Assembly (NCBI RefSeq): GCF_014651055.1
Contig: NZ_BMWD01000043.1
Location: 7,667-47,013 of the forward strand
Direction of reading: 5' to 3'
From: Streptomyces fructofermentans
GTDB taxonomy: Bacteria > Actinomycetota > Actinomycetes > Streptomycetales > Streptomycetaceae
Length of the DNA: 39,347 bases
Shown here: positions 30,939 to 37,967 of the stretch, in pieces
Layout: each line of letters begins with the position of its first letter
Numbering within the stretch: position 1 is the stretch's first letter
Made by a program: the position numbers and the translations under genes
The notes under the pieces: generated by a model
Seen by the model: the letters and a program-made list of their open reading frames with translations, nothing else
Told to the model about the DNA's origin: nothing
Database searches by the model: none

Positions 30939-31749
30939 TCAGCCTCCGAGACGGTGCGCCAGGTCGAGGAGATCGGCCAGGTCCAGCATCTGACCGTCGA
31001 AGCCCGGGAGGGGTACATGAAGCGGCTGGGTCCAGTGGGCGGGGATGGCGTCGAGCCCGTAGTAGGCCCCCGCGAGGCCTCCGGTCGCGGCGGCGACGGT
31101 GTCCGTGTCCCCGCCGAGGTCGATCGCCGCGCGTAGGGCGTCTTCGAAGCTGGTGGTCGTGCGCAGGGCCCAGACGGCGGAGCCCAGGCAGGGCCATACC
31201 GCGCCGTTGAACTCGGTGGCCTCATCGGGGTGCCAGTCGGGCGCGAGGACCACGGCGTAACGGTCGCGGTGGTCCGGGTGGACGAGGGCCAGGATGTCAG
31301 GGAGCGCGGTGAGGGGGTCCGTGTTCTCGAACGTCACGCGAGCGAGTTCGTGGAAGATCGCGGTTCCTTCCCACGCCGCGCGGTCGCCGTGGGTGAGGGC
31401 GGCGATGCGGCGGGCGGCGTCCATGGTGGCTTCCCGGCCGGCGGGAGCGAAGTGGACCGCGGACGTGGATGCCCGCATCAAGGAGCCGTTTCCGGCTGCT
31501 CGTTGGTTGACCTGGAAGTGGACCGCGGCGGCGAGGTCCCAGGGCATGCCGTTGGTCAGGACGTCCTCAGTCTGCAGGCCGATGTCCTTGGGGTCCGATG
31601 CTGCCCACCGCTGGAAGCGGGCGAAGATGTCCGGCAGATCCAGGCTATCCGGGAGCGGAGGGCCCTGTTGCCCGTCAGCCGCCCCACGACGTGACGTGAT
31701 CGCCCAAGTAGGCGACCAGTTCGGGCGGTTGGAGTCTCAGCGCTGCCAC
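30939..31749 (-). pseudogene. ADP-ribosylglycohydrolase lacking its N-terminal third
   Basis: The downstream frame encodes a convincing ADP-ribosylglycohydrolase C-terminal part: KDIGLQTEDVLTNGMPWDLA, AAGNGSLMRASTSAVHFAP, and the metal-binding DLGGDTDTVAAATGGLAGAY. The family's N-terminal GDALG metal site and WSDDT block are absent. The frame has no ATG, GTG or TTG before Met at 31547, which has no ribosome site. Upstream, a GTG at 31749 with a good GGAGG opens a different frame (ALRLQPPELVAYLGDHVTSW) that stops at TGA 31675-31677. So an original start region is followed by a deletion and frameshift, and metal-dependent de-ADP-ribosylation should be lost. It starts 21 bp past the RraA-family gene on the same strand. 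Confidence 0.75.
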
Positions 31750-31769
31750 CGTCGGTACCTCCGGTGAGA

Positions 31770-32447
31770 CTACCTGGCGGCCTGCTCTCCGGGGCGAGAC
31801 CTCGGTTCGCCGTCGTTCCTGGTCGGCAGGTTCATCTCCACGAAGCTGTCTTCCTCGTTGACCACATTCACGGCTTCTTCGAGCACAGCCAGCACTTCCG
31901 GGGCCGGAATGACGGCCGCCCCGGCGGCGTCGGCGAAAACGTAGTCACCGGGGCGGACGAGCACGCCCGACACCATCACGGGACGGTTTGCCTCGAACGG
32001 GGTCACCACGTCACCGCCCCATCGCACGGCTTCCCCTCGGCAATAGGCGGCGAAGTCGAACTCCGCGAGTTCCGCGAAGTCGCGCAAGCGGCCGTCTGCG
32101 AGGATTCCGGCCAGCCCGTGGGCGCCGACCAGCGACAACTTGGCCTTACCGCAGAGTGAAGTGTCCGGATAGCCGTTGCTCGCGAGCACCAGCACATGCC
32201 CAGGCCCTTTGTCGCGAATTGCCTCGCTGAAAAGGTCGGCGAAGTTGTATTGGTCGGTCGGCATGTTCTGCCGACATGACGGCAGGTACGAAATGGTCAC
32301 GGCCGGCCCGAAGAGCTGCCGCTCAGGTGTTGGACTCCTCAGGTCCGTCAGGTGGCATCGATGACGATGGAATCGCCCCATCGCGTCGACCACGTCCGCC
32401 GTGCGTACGCGGGCTGCCAAGGAGCGCAGTCGTGCATCGTCATCCAC
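31770..32447 (-). CDS. RraA family protein (HMG/CHA aldolase-like)
   Basis: A 225-residue member of the RraA/HMG-aldolase family. TADVVDAMG at the N-terminus, a FGPAVTISYLP strand, GHVLVLASNGYPDTSLCGKA, GLAGILADGRLRDFAELAEF (the DGxxRD divalent-metal and substrate motif) and GDYVFADAAGAAVIP follow the family order. Members cleave 4-hydroxy-4-methyl-2-oxoglutarate or oxaloacetate, or bind RNase E; which applies is not decidable here. The start is a GTG at 32447 with AGGAGG 7 bp upstream. The broken ADP-ribosylglycohydrolase is downstream in the same transcriptional direction. Confidence 0.88.
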   Translation of the reverse strand: MDDDARLRSLAARVRTADVVDAMGRFHRHRCHLTDLRSPTPERQLFGPAVTISYLPSCRQNMPTDQYNFADLFSEAIRDKGPGHVLVLASNGYPDTSLCGKAKLSLVGAHGLAGILADGRLRDFAELAEFDFAAYCRGEAVRWGGDVVTPFEANRPVMVSGVLVRPGDYVFADAAGAAVIPAPEVLAVLEEAVNVVNEEDSFVEMNLPTRNDGEPRSRPGEQAAR

Positions 32448-32951
32448 CTCGGGCCTCCTGTGGGCGGAACTGTCCAGGTTTCGCTGGTTGGGACTCGCGC
32501 TGGGACCCCCATCGCGTCAGCGGCATCCGCAATGCGGTCACGACGACATCGCCTGGAGGGTTGAGTACGCGCAGGCGCCCCAAGCGACACCACTATTTTG
32601 CGCTGTCCACGGAACGACTGCTCGGCGAGCATGGGACGGCACGTCGGAAGGAAAGCCGTACTTGTGTCCCGCTTGCGGGGAGGCGCGGGCGGACGAGCGC
32701 GCTCGAAGCGATGTCTCGCTGATCATCGGGAAGCCAGGAACCGCGTGCCGGAGAAATTTCAGCGGCACCTCGTCAACCATGCTGATCGCGGCCCAGGTGG
32801 ATCGGGGCCGGTCACTGTTTCATCATGGAGGTGACAGCTCCCGGCAATTACTGGCAAGGCGACTGTCGCACGATTGCGGCACGGCTGACTCTCGCGGGCG
32901 TTCGTGGTGCCAGCGGAGTCGGGACCACCGGACCACAGGAGGAATGGAACC
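32448..32951. other. 504-bp divergent gap of lower GC, possible gene scrap
   Basis: It lies between the RraA-family (minus) and RidA (plus) genes. One plus frame includes FCAVHGTTARRAWDG and EGKPYLCPACGEARADERAR (about 32586-32715), which reads like a small zinc-ribbon protein. It has no proper start or stop context, so I treat it as a scrap at most. Confidence 0.35.
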
Positions 32952-33356
32952 GTGAGTGCCTCGTTCAAAGAATTCAACTTCGGTGTCCCCTGGGAGGATC
33001 TGTACGGCTACAGCCAAGCTGTCCAAGCCGGTGACACGCTCTACATCTCCGGGCAGGTGTCGCACGACGAGACCGGAGCCTTCATAGGCTCGGGCGATTT
33101 CGAGCGCCAGGTGCAGACGACGTTCGACAACCTTGATCGGGTGTTGCAGTTCTTCGGCGCCAGTCGCGGTCAGATCGTCGAGACGACTGTCCTCGTCAGG
33201 AATCTGCGGGAGAACTTCGACACGATGGCCCGCATGCACTCCGCGTACTGCGGCGACCACCGGCCCACCAGTACCGTCATGGGCGTCGTCGACCTTGCGT
33301 TGCCCGATCAGCTCGTCGAGATAGGCGCGGTCGTTCGCCTGGACGTGCAGCGCTGA
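32952..33356 (+). CDS. RidA family protein (reactive imine/enamine deaminase type)
   Basis: A 134-residue YjgF/YER057c/UK114 protein. It shows GYSQAVQAGDTLYISGQVSH at the N-terminus, QVQTTFDNLDRVLQFFGASR, the conserved strand IVETTVLVRNL and a C-terminal LVEIGAVVRLD. Canonical RidA has Arg in an RP/R-x-C-V motif; the equivalent region here reads HRPTSTVMGVVDL, so catalytic imine hydrolysis versus a ligand-binding role is open. The start is a GTG at 32952 with AGGAGG 8 bp upstream. It converges on the epoxide hydrolase. Confidence 0.9.
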   Translation: MSASFKEFNFGVPWEDLYGYSQAVQAGDTLYISGQVSHDETGAFIGSGDFERQVQTTFDNLDRVLQFFGASRGQIVETTVLVRNLRENFDTMARMHSAYCGDHRPTSTVMGVVDLALPDQLVEIGAVVRLDVQR

Positions 33357-33484
33357 CCGCTGGGGCGACGTCGAGGCCGTGACCCGAGGCGATCACTGCT
33401 GCCGGTCGGCGAGATGGCCGGCCGGTCCGCCGCACTCGGTGCAAGCGCGGTTGCCGTCGCCGACTCCGCCCGCCGGCCCAGACC

Positions 33485-34684
33485 TCAGCGCAGGGGGCGG
33501 AACGCGGCGCGTACCTCCTCCGTGAAGAGCGCCGGCTCCTCCCAGGCGGCGAAGTGTCCGCCTCTGTCGGCCTTGTTGAAGTAGGCGAGGCCGGGGTAGA
33601 CCGCTTCGGCCCAACTGCGCGGGGCGGCCCAGATCTCGCCGGGGAACGTGGTGAACGCGACCGGGACGGTGACCGGCGGTGGAGCCTGGCCCGATGCGGT
33701 GGCAGCCGCCACGAACCGCCCGAACTCCCAGTACCACCGGGCCGCGGACTCCCCGGTGCCCGTCAGCCAGTACAGCGTGATGTTGTCGAGGACGGTGTCC
33801 CGCGACAGATTGCCCACCGGCTCGCCCTCGACGAACGCGCGGGAGATCTTGTAGTAGCTGTCCGTGTCGTGGTCGAGCATCCAGGCGGCGAGTGCCAGGG
33901 GAGAGTCCAGCAGGGCCTGACCAATGGTCTGGGGTCGGGTGGACTGCTCCAGGAAGTAGCCGAAGCCGTCCGAGGTGAACGTCTCCACCGCGGCGTTCGC
34001 CGCGCGCTCCTCCTCGGACTCACTGGGGAGTTGGCCCTTGAGGCCGAGCGCGCCCGCCAGCAGGTTGACGTGGATGCCGAGCAGTCCCTGGGGACCCTGG
34101 CGGCCCATCGTGTCCGTGACGTCGGCACCAACATCGCCGCCCTGGGCGACGTAGCGTGTGTAGCCGAGGCGATTCATCAGCTCCGCCCATGCCAGGGCGA
34201 TGCGGCCGGAGTTCCAGCCGAGTTCCGTCGGCGCGTCGGAGAAGCCGTAGCCGGGCAGGGACGGCAGCACGAGGTGGAACGCGTCCTCGGCGCTGCCTCC
34301 GTGCGCGGTCGGGTCGGTCAGCGGACCGATGGTGTCGAGCAATTCGATCACCGAGCCGGGCCAGCCGTGTGTCATGATCAGCGGCAGCGCGTCCTCGTGA
34401 GGTGACCTGACATGGATGAAGTGGATGTCCACTCCGTCGATCTCGGTCTTGAACTGCGGCAGGGCGTTCAGTCTCGCCGCGCATCTCTGCCAGTCGTACT
34501 CGCCCGTCCAGTAGCCGGCCAGGGCCTGGAGGGTCGCCAGTTGGACACCCTGTGACCGGTCGGGCACGAGCTCCCGAGAGGGCCAGCGCGTCGCCTCGAT
34601 CCGGCGGCGCAGGTCGGCGAGTTGCTCTTCGGGGGTCTCGACCTGGAAGGGACGAACGGCTGTCGCGTCACTCGGGACGGGCAT
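33485..34684 (-). CDS. epoxide hydrolase (EHN-domain alpha/beta hydrolase)
   Basis: A 399-residue alpha/beta hydrolase with the N-terminal epoxide-hydrolase domain (FQVETPEEQLADLRRRIEAT, GVQLATLQALAGYW). The oxyanion motif HGWPGS is near residue 105, the nucleophile Asp in QGGDVGADV near 183, and the catalytic His in GGHFAAWEEP near 376. ITLYWLTGTGESAARWYWE contributes the lid region with its conserved Tyr. The enzyme opens epoxides to diols via an aspartyl ester. ATG at 34684 follows GAGGAG. Substrate unknown; xenobiotic or secondary-metabolite epoxides are plausible. Confidence 0.93.
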   Translation of the reverse strand: MPVPSDATAVRPFQVETPEEQLADLRRRIEATRWPSRELVPDRSQGVQLATLQALAGYWTGEYDWQRCAARLNALPQFKTEIDGVDIHFIHVRSPHEDALPLIMTHGWPGSVIELLDTIGPLTDPTAHGGSAEDAFHLVLPSLPGYGFSDAPTELGWNSGRIALAWAELMNRLGYTRYVAQGGDVGADVTDTMGRQGPQGLLGIHVNLLAGALGLKGQLPSESEEERAANAAVETFTSDGFGYFLEQSTRPQTIGQALLDSPLALAAWMLDHDTDSYYKISRAFVEGEPVGNLSRDTVLDNITLYWLTGTGESAARWYWEFGRFVAAATASGQAPPPVTVPVAFTTFPGEIWAAPRSWAEAVYPGLAYFNKADRGGHFAAWEEPALFTEEVRAAFRPLR

Positions 34685-34900
34685 GACTGCACTCCTCGGC
34701 CTGGTGGGCGGGCAAGGCCTCGCTCACTGATCCGCAAATCCCCCACTTTCGAGTCTGCGCTGGCTCGAGGTCCCTCGCCACAGGGCGACCTCTTCCGGCC
34801 GGTGGACCGGTGCGTGGTCGACGGCCTGTCCGTCCGGCTGTACGTTTCACCTCCGGTGCGGGTTGATCGTGTCGATCCACTTCAGTGATGGGTGATCCAG

Positions 34901-35386
34901 ATGAACGACCCTGTCGGCTTCGACAGCCCAGCCGGCGCGGGTGGCGCGCCGCACGTCTTCCGGCTGGGAGTGGTGCAGATCGCCGCGCCCGTGCTGGGTG
35001 GGGGTCTGGCGAGCATCGTATTGGCGTACGTGCTGGTGGGGGCCAGTGGTGGGCGCCCAACTTCGGGGGAGTTGTGGACCTGGGTCTCGGCGACTCTGCT
35101 CGCGACTGTGGTCGTGCCGGTCCTGCCGCCCCACCACCGTGTCGAGCTTCGGGACGACTGCCTCGTCATCCGTGGGGGCGGGCGCCGTGAAATCGCGTGG
35201 CGCGACGTCATCGGCATGGAGGTCCGGAGGACCGCAGGTGTCCGGACGGTCGCCGTGCACGTGTCGGATGGACGCCTGATAACGCTGCGCGCGCCAATGT
35301 CCTTGCTCGACCGAGGTTTTGACGACAAGGCCCAGGTCCTCATGGGCTGGTGGACCGCGCGCCGGAGCGGCGCCGACCGTATGTAG
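34901..35386 (+). CDS. PH-like domain membrane protein
   Basis: A 161-residue protein with two N-terminal helices (LGVVQIAAPVLGGGLASIVL; TWVSATLLATVVVPVL) followed by a bacterial PH-type beta sandwich (HHRVELRDDCLVIRGGGRRE, IAWRDVIGMEVRRTAGVRTV, AVHVSDGRLITLRAP). Such YdbS/YyaB-like proteins are peripheral-to-membrane modules of unknown role. ATG at 34901 is chosen over the GTG three codons before it; neither has a strong ribosome site. Confidence 0.8.
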   Translation: MNDPVGFDSPAGAGGAPHVFRLGVVQIAAPVLGGGLASIVLAYVLVGASGGRPTSGELWTWVSATLLATVVVPVLPPHHRVELRDDCLVIRGGGRREIAWRDVIGMEVRRTAGVRTVAVHVSDGRLITLRAPMSLLDRGFDDKAQVLMGWWTARRSGADRM

Positions 35387-35505
35387 CGGCCGAGTTGGGG
35401 AGAGCAACTCCTTCGCCCCGATCGAAGCGATCCGGCCCGACCCTCTCGGAGACCCCGCCGGCCCGGGCTGCGCAGCGACTCGGGAACGAGGGCCGCATCG
35501 GGTGC

Positions 35506-35931
35506 TCAGACTGCGGGCGCCCGGCGTTGGATGGTGATCAGCTCGCTGCTGTCCGTGCCGTTGACCCGGCGCAGCAGTGATCCGGCGATGCGTTCGGCCT
35601 GGCGTTTGGCCAGTTCGGCCTTCTCGCCGGTGAACAGGTCGTCCACGGTGCCGCTCCACAGGCTCAGCCAGCGCGAGAAGTGCTGGGCCTCGAGTGGCGC
35701 GAGGCGGTGCAGCTGAACATGGACCTGCAGGGCGTTGCGCCGGTAGAGGCCCGCCCGGAAGAGCACCGTCTCCCAGAAGTCGCACATGACGGGCAGGTGG
35801 GCGGGCAGATCCATGTGCGCGATGTCCGTGAAGAGCGGACCGATCAGCGGGTCCGCGAAGGCTCGCCGATAGAACTCGGTGACCAGGAGTGAGACGTCGT
35901 CGCGGTCCGCAAGGTCGTGTTCGGGCGCCAT
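35506..35931 (-). CDS. group III truncated haemoglobin-like globin
   Basis: A 141-residue globin. VSLLVTEFYRRAFADPLIGP, HLPVMCDFWETVLFRAGLYR, NALQVHVQLHRLAPLEAQHF and SRWLSLWSGTVDDLFTGEKA match the group III (trHbP) layout, with the proximal His in HVQLH and the Trp in RWLSLW. Group III globins bind haem and O2/NO with proposed roles in NO detoxification or electron transfer. ATG at 35931 begins 2 bp after the stop of the membrane-protein gene and uses GGAAAGG inside it, so the two are coupled. An AT-rich dyad upstream of the pair may be the regulator site. Confidence 0.9.
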   Translation of the reverse strand: MAPEHDLADRDDVSLLVTEFYRRAFADPLIGPLFTDIAHMDLPAHLPVMCDFWETVLFRAGLYRRNALQVHVQLHRLAPLEAQHFSRWLSLWSGTVDDLFTGEKAELAKRQAERIAGSLLRRVNGTDSSELITIQRRAPAV

Positions 35932-35933
35932 GG

Positions 35934-36368
35934 TCAAAGCCTTTCCAGCACGAGTACGGTGCCGAGCGCGGCCAGGACGAGGACCTTCCCGACCTCCAGT
36001 CCGACGTACGTCAGATGACCCCGGCTCCGGGGGAGCGGGGCGCCCGCGATGATCTGCAGGGCGCGTCGGTCCAGTTTCGGCCGCAGCACGAAGACCTGGA
36101 CGAGGAGGATCACCCCGGCGACGGCCAGCAGGGCGATGGCCCAGCCACCCGGCGGGGCCACCGCCGCCGCCGCTGCCGCGAACAGGGCGAGGGCCAGCTC
36201 CACGCGGTTCAGGGCGCGGAACACGAGGCGCCCGATGCCCAGACCCAGCGGCACGGTGATCCCCTCCGCCCGGAATTTCAGCGGTGCCTCCAGGAACGAG
36301 ATGGCGAGCACCATGCCGAGCCACAGGAAGGTCCCTGCCTCCTGGACGAGTGCGGCGAAGCTGTTCAC
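35934..36368 (-). CDS. four-helix membrane protein coupled to the globin
   Basis: A 144-residue integral membrane protein with helices at FLWLGMVLAISFLEAP, VELALALFAAAAAAVA, WAIALLAVAGVILLVQVFVL and LEVGKVLVLAALGTVLVL. The segment FLEAPLKFRAEGITVPLGLG between helices 1 and 2 is distinctive and I have seen it in proteins adjoining globins, but I cannot name a family. The start is a GTG at 36368 with AGGTG upstream. The tight 2-bp spacing to the globin suggests that they work together, perhaps in membrane electron transfer or gas handling. Confidence 0.8.
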   Translation of the reverse strand: MNSFAALVQEAGTFLWLGMVLAISFLEAPLKFRAEGITVPLGLGIGRLVFRALNRVELALALFAAAAAAVAPPGGWAIALLAVAGVILLVQVFVLRPKLDRRALQIIAGAPLPRSRGHLTYVGLEVGKVLVLAALGTVLVLERL

Positions 36369-36424
36369 GGTTGCACCTGCGGCATTCGGGCCGGGGGCAT
36401 CGACGGCCTCCTGGTTGCGACGGA

Positions 36425-36470
36425 GTAGGCGCCCCCGGTCCGGGGGGAACCGGGGGCGTGCTCAGCCTAC
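36425..36470 (-). promoter_or_regulatory. two-tier leader hairpin upstream of the globin operon
   Basis: GCCCCCGGT (36431-36439) pairs with ACCGGGGGC (36449-36457); outer GTAGGC (36425-36430) pairs with GCCTAC (36465-36470). It lies 57 bp before the first start codon, inside the probable 5' leader, and there is no T run. Confidence 0.4.
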
Positions 36471-36482
36471 CAAAACTGGCAT

Positions 36483-36505
36483 GCGAGATGCATATTTAAA
36501 TTCGC
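36483..36505 (-). promoter_or_regulatory. AT-rich dyad GCGA...TCGC upstream of the globin operon
   Basis: A 23-bp element, GCGA at 36483-36486 and TCGC at 36502-36505, encloses GATGCATATTTAAAT, the most AT-rich point of the region. GATGCAT...TTTAAAT resembles half-sites bound by NsrR/Rrf2-type nitric-oxide sensors. It is about 115 bp upstream of the membrane-protein start, so it may be promoter or operator for a globin unit. Confidence 0.45.
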
Positions 36506-36834
36506 CGTGCGGCGGCCGAGGCGCGGCGCCCCGCCGCGAGTCCGCCCCGGCCCGTCCGCCCCGGCCCGTCCGCCCCACCGTGCGCCCGCGCCGATGCCTG
36601 GAGCGAGTCGGCTGTCTCGGTGTGCCCGGCCGTGCTTCAGGCGCAGCCCGGAGTTCCGAGCAAGCCGACGGAACCAAACGGCGCGGGCCGGACACGGCTG
36701 CTTCCAGCCGCGACCACCCCCTTCAGGGAGGGGGCGCGACCACCACCCGGCGGACGCGGCTCGCAGCGCGGCTTCCACACCGTGGCGCCCACGAGCGGGC
36801 CAGGTGGGCCTCCGGAGCGTGAACACGCGTGAGC
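36506..36834. other. intergenic, nothing recognised
   Basis: Frames here are Arg/Pro/Gly/Ala-rich on both strands and show no domain. A short C-rich/G-rich self-complementary patch near 36715-36735 is the only visible structure. Confidence 0.45.
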
Positions 36835-36859
36835 CCCGGGAGGTCCACTCTCTCCCGGG
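36835..36859 (-). terminator. hairpin after the I36-like gene 1
   Basis: CCCGGGAG (36835-36842) and CTCCCGGG (36852-36859), loop 9 nt, 15 bp beyond the stop codon at 36874. Confidence 0.6.
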
Positions 36860-36873
36860 ACTGCCGCGACACC

Positions 36874-37239
36874 TTACGGGCTGACGATGACGGAGTTGAA
36901 CGGGGTGAGGTCGAGGTCCGTCCAGGCACCTTCATAGAAGGTCCAGTCGCAGTCCTCGCCGTTCGAGCCCCGGCACAGCTGGAACTTCCAGTCGTCCGTC
37001 TGGTTGTTGAACACGGTGTGGACGCCAACCTGGTTGTAGAGCTTGTGAACCCCTCGGGACCAGTACTGGTTGGTCACACCACCGCTGCCGTCGGGTCCCC
37101 CGTAGATGCACGCGGCGCCGGACGGACAGCCGGCGGGGGCCGCCGAGGCCGGCGACGCCGACAGTGCTCCCGTGCCGAGTGCCAACAACGCGGTCGTGGC
37201 CACCGCCGCGACCCTTCTCCGGATCGGCGTACGCGTCAT
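36874..37239 (-). CDS. secreted peptidase-inhibitor I36-like protein, copy 1
   Basis: A 121-residue precursor. Signal peptide 1-34 (TRTPIRRRVAAVATTALLAL core, ending PASAAPA). The mature domain has GCPSGAACIYGG at the front and LCRGSNGEDCDW behind, giving four cysteines as two pairs, with a GVHKLYNQVGVHTVFNNQTD centre. This resembles the small beta-gamma-crystallin-like peptidase inhibitor family I36 (SMPI type) of Streptomyces. Targets are unknown. ATG at 37239 follows GAGGGG. It is paralogous to the next gene upstream on the same strand. Confidence 0.8.
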   Translation of the reverse strand: MTRTPIRRRVAAVATTALLALGTGALSASPASAAPAGCPSGAACIYGGPDGSGGVTNQYWSRGVHKLYNQVGVHTVFNNQTDDWKFQLCRGSNGEDCDWTFYEGAWTDLDLTPFNSVIVSP

Positions 37240-37443
37240 GTGTTTCCCCTCGATCGTTGTGGAACGGACGACGTGCGGCAGATCTGTCTCCGGGGTGGGC
37301 CCGGCGCCGCACGAAGGCCGAGGTGCTTGGAGACAAGCGATGGGGCGACCTCACATCGGCCCACGCCTGTGAAGAGTCGGATTGACAGGCCCCCTCCGGG
37401 GTGCCGTGCCGTCGCCCCGTGGTGGCGCCCGCCCCGACTGCCG

Positions 37444-37818
37444 CTAGTTGTAGTGCGGGCGCAGGTGGAGGGAGTTGATGGGATTCAGGTCCCGGTACTC
37501 GCCGTGGCCCGCCGCGATCGAGGACGTGCAGTCGTTCGCGTTGTAGCTGAGGCACAGCTCGACCACCGCGCCGTCGTACTGATTGTTCAGCACCCAGTGG
37601 TTGCCGACCTGGTTGCTGAGGTTGTGTGCGCCGTAGGTCCAGTAGATGTGGCTCGGCGACACGGCCGGGTTCTGGTTCTGCGGGTAGACACAGACCGCGC
37701 CGTACGGGCAACCGGCCCAGTCGGAGGCCGGCTTGGCCTGGGCGGTACCTGTCGCGATCACGGCCGCGGTGACGGCAGCGAAGGCCAGGGCACCGGTGCG
37801 CCGCAGCATTCTGCGCAT
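37444..37818 (-). CDS. secreted peptidase-inhibitor I36-like protein, copy 2
   Basis: A 124-residue precursor with signal peptide (RRTGALAFAAVTAAVIATGT, cleavage after AQA). The mature domain keeps the layout of copy 1: GCPYGAVCVYPQ, IYWTYGAHNLSNQVGNHWVL, NNQYDGAVVELCLSYNANDC and a C-terminal NPINSLHLRP strand. Overall identity to copy 1 is only about 35-40%, so this is an old duplication. ATG at 37818 follows GAGAGGAAG. It diverges from the NlpC/P60 gene, with a perfect dyad in the 149-bp gap. Confidence 0.8.
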   Translation of the reverse strand: MRRMLRRTGALAFAAVTAAVIATGTAQAKPASDWAGCPYGAVCVYPQNQNPAVSPSHIYWTYGAHNLSNQVGNHWVLNNQYDGAVVELCLSYNANDCTSSIAAGHGEYRDLNPINSLHLRPHYN

Positions 37819-37890
37819 GTCGAATTCTTCCTCTCCTGCGGGTTTGCGTTCGGATCATGGAAACCGTACGAGAAGGGCGACCGGACGTGT

Positions 37891-37906
37891 CCTGACAGAT
37901 GTCAGG
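37891..37906. promoter_or_regulatory. perfect dyad CCTGACA-GA-TGTCAGG between divergent secreted-protein genes
   Basis: Seven-base arms with a 2-bp spacer lie midway (73 and 61 bp) between the starts of I36-like copy 2 and the NlpC/P60 gene. It could control both. The cognate regulator is not in the window. Confidence 0.6.
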
Positions 37907-37967
37907 GACCGCTGCGCAGGCTGGGTCCCTAGGTTCGGGGGAGACCATCGCAGACCCAGGGGGAGCC

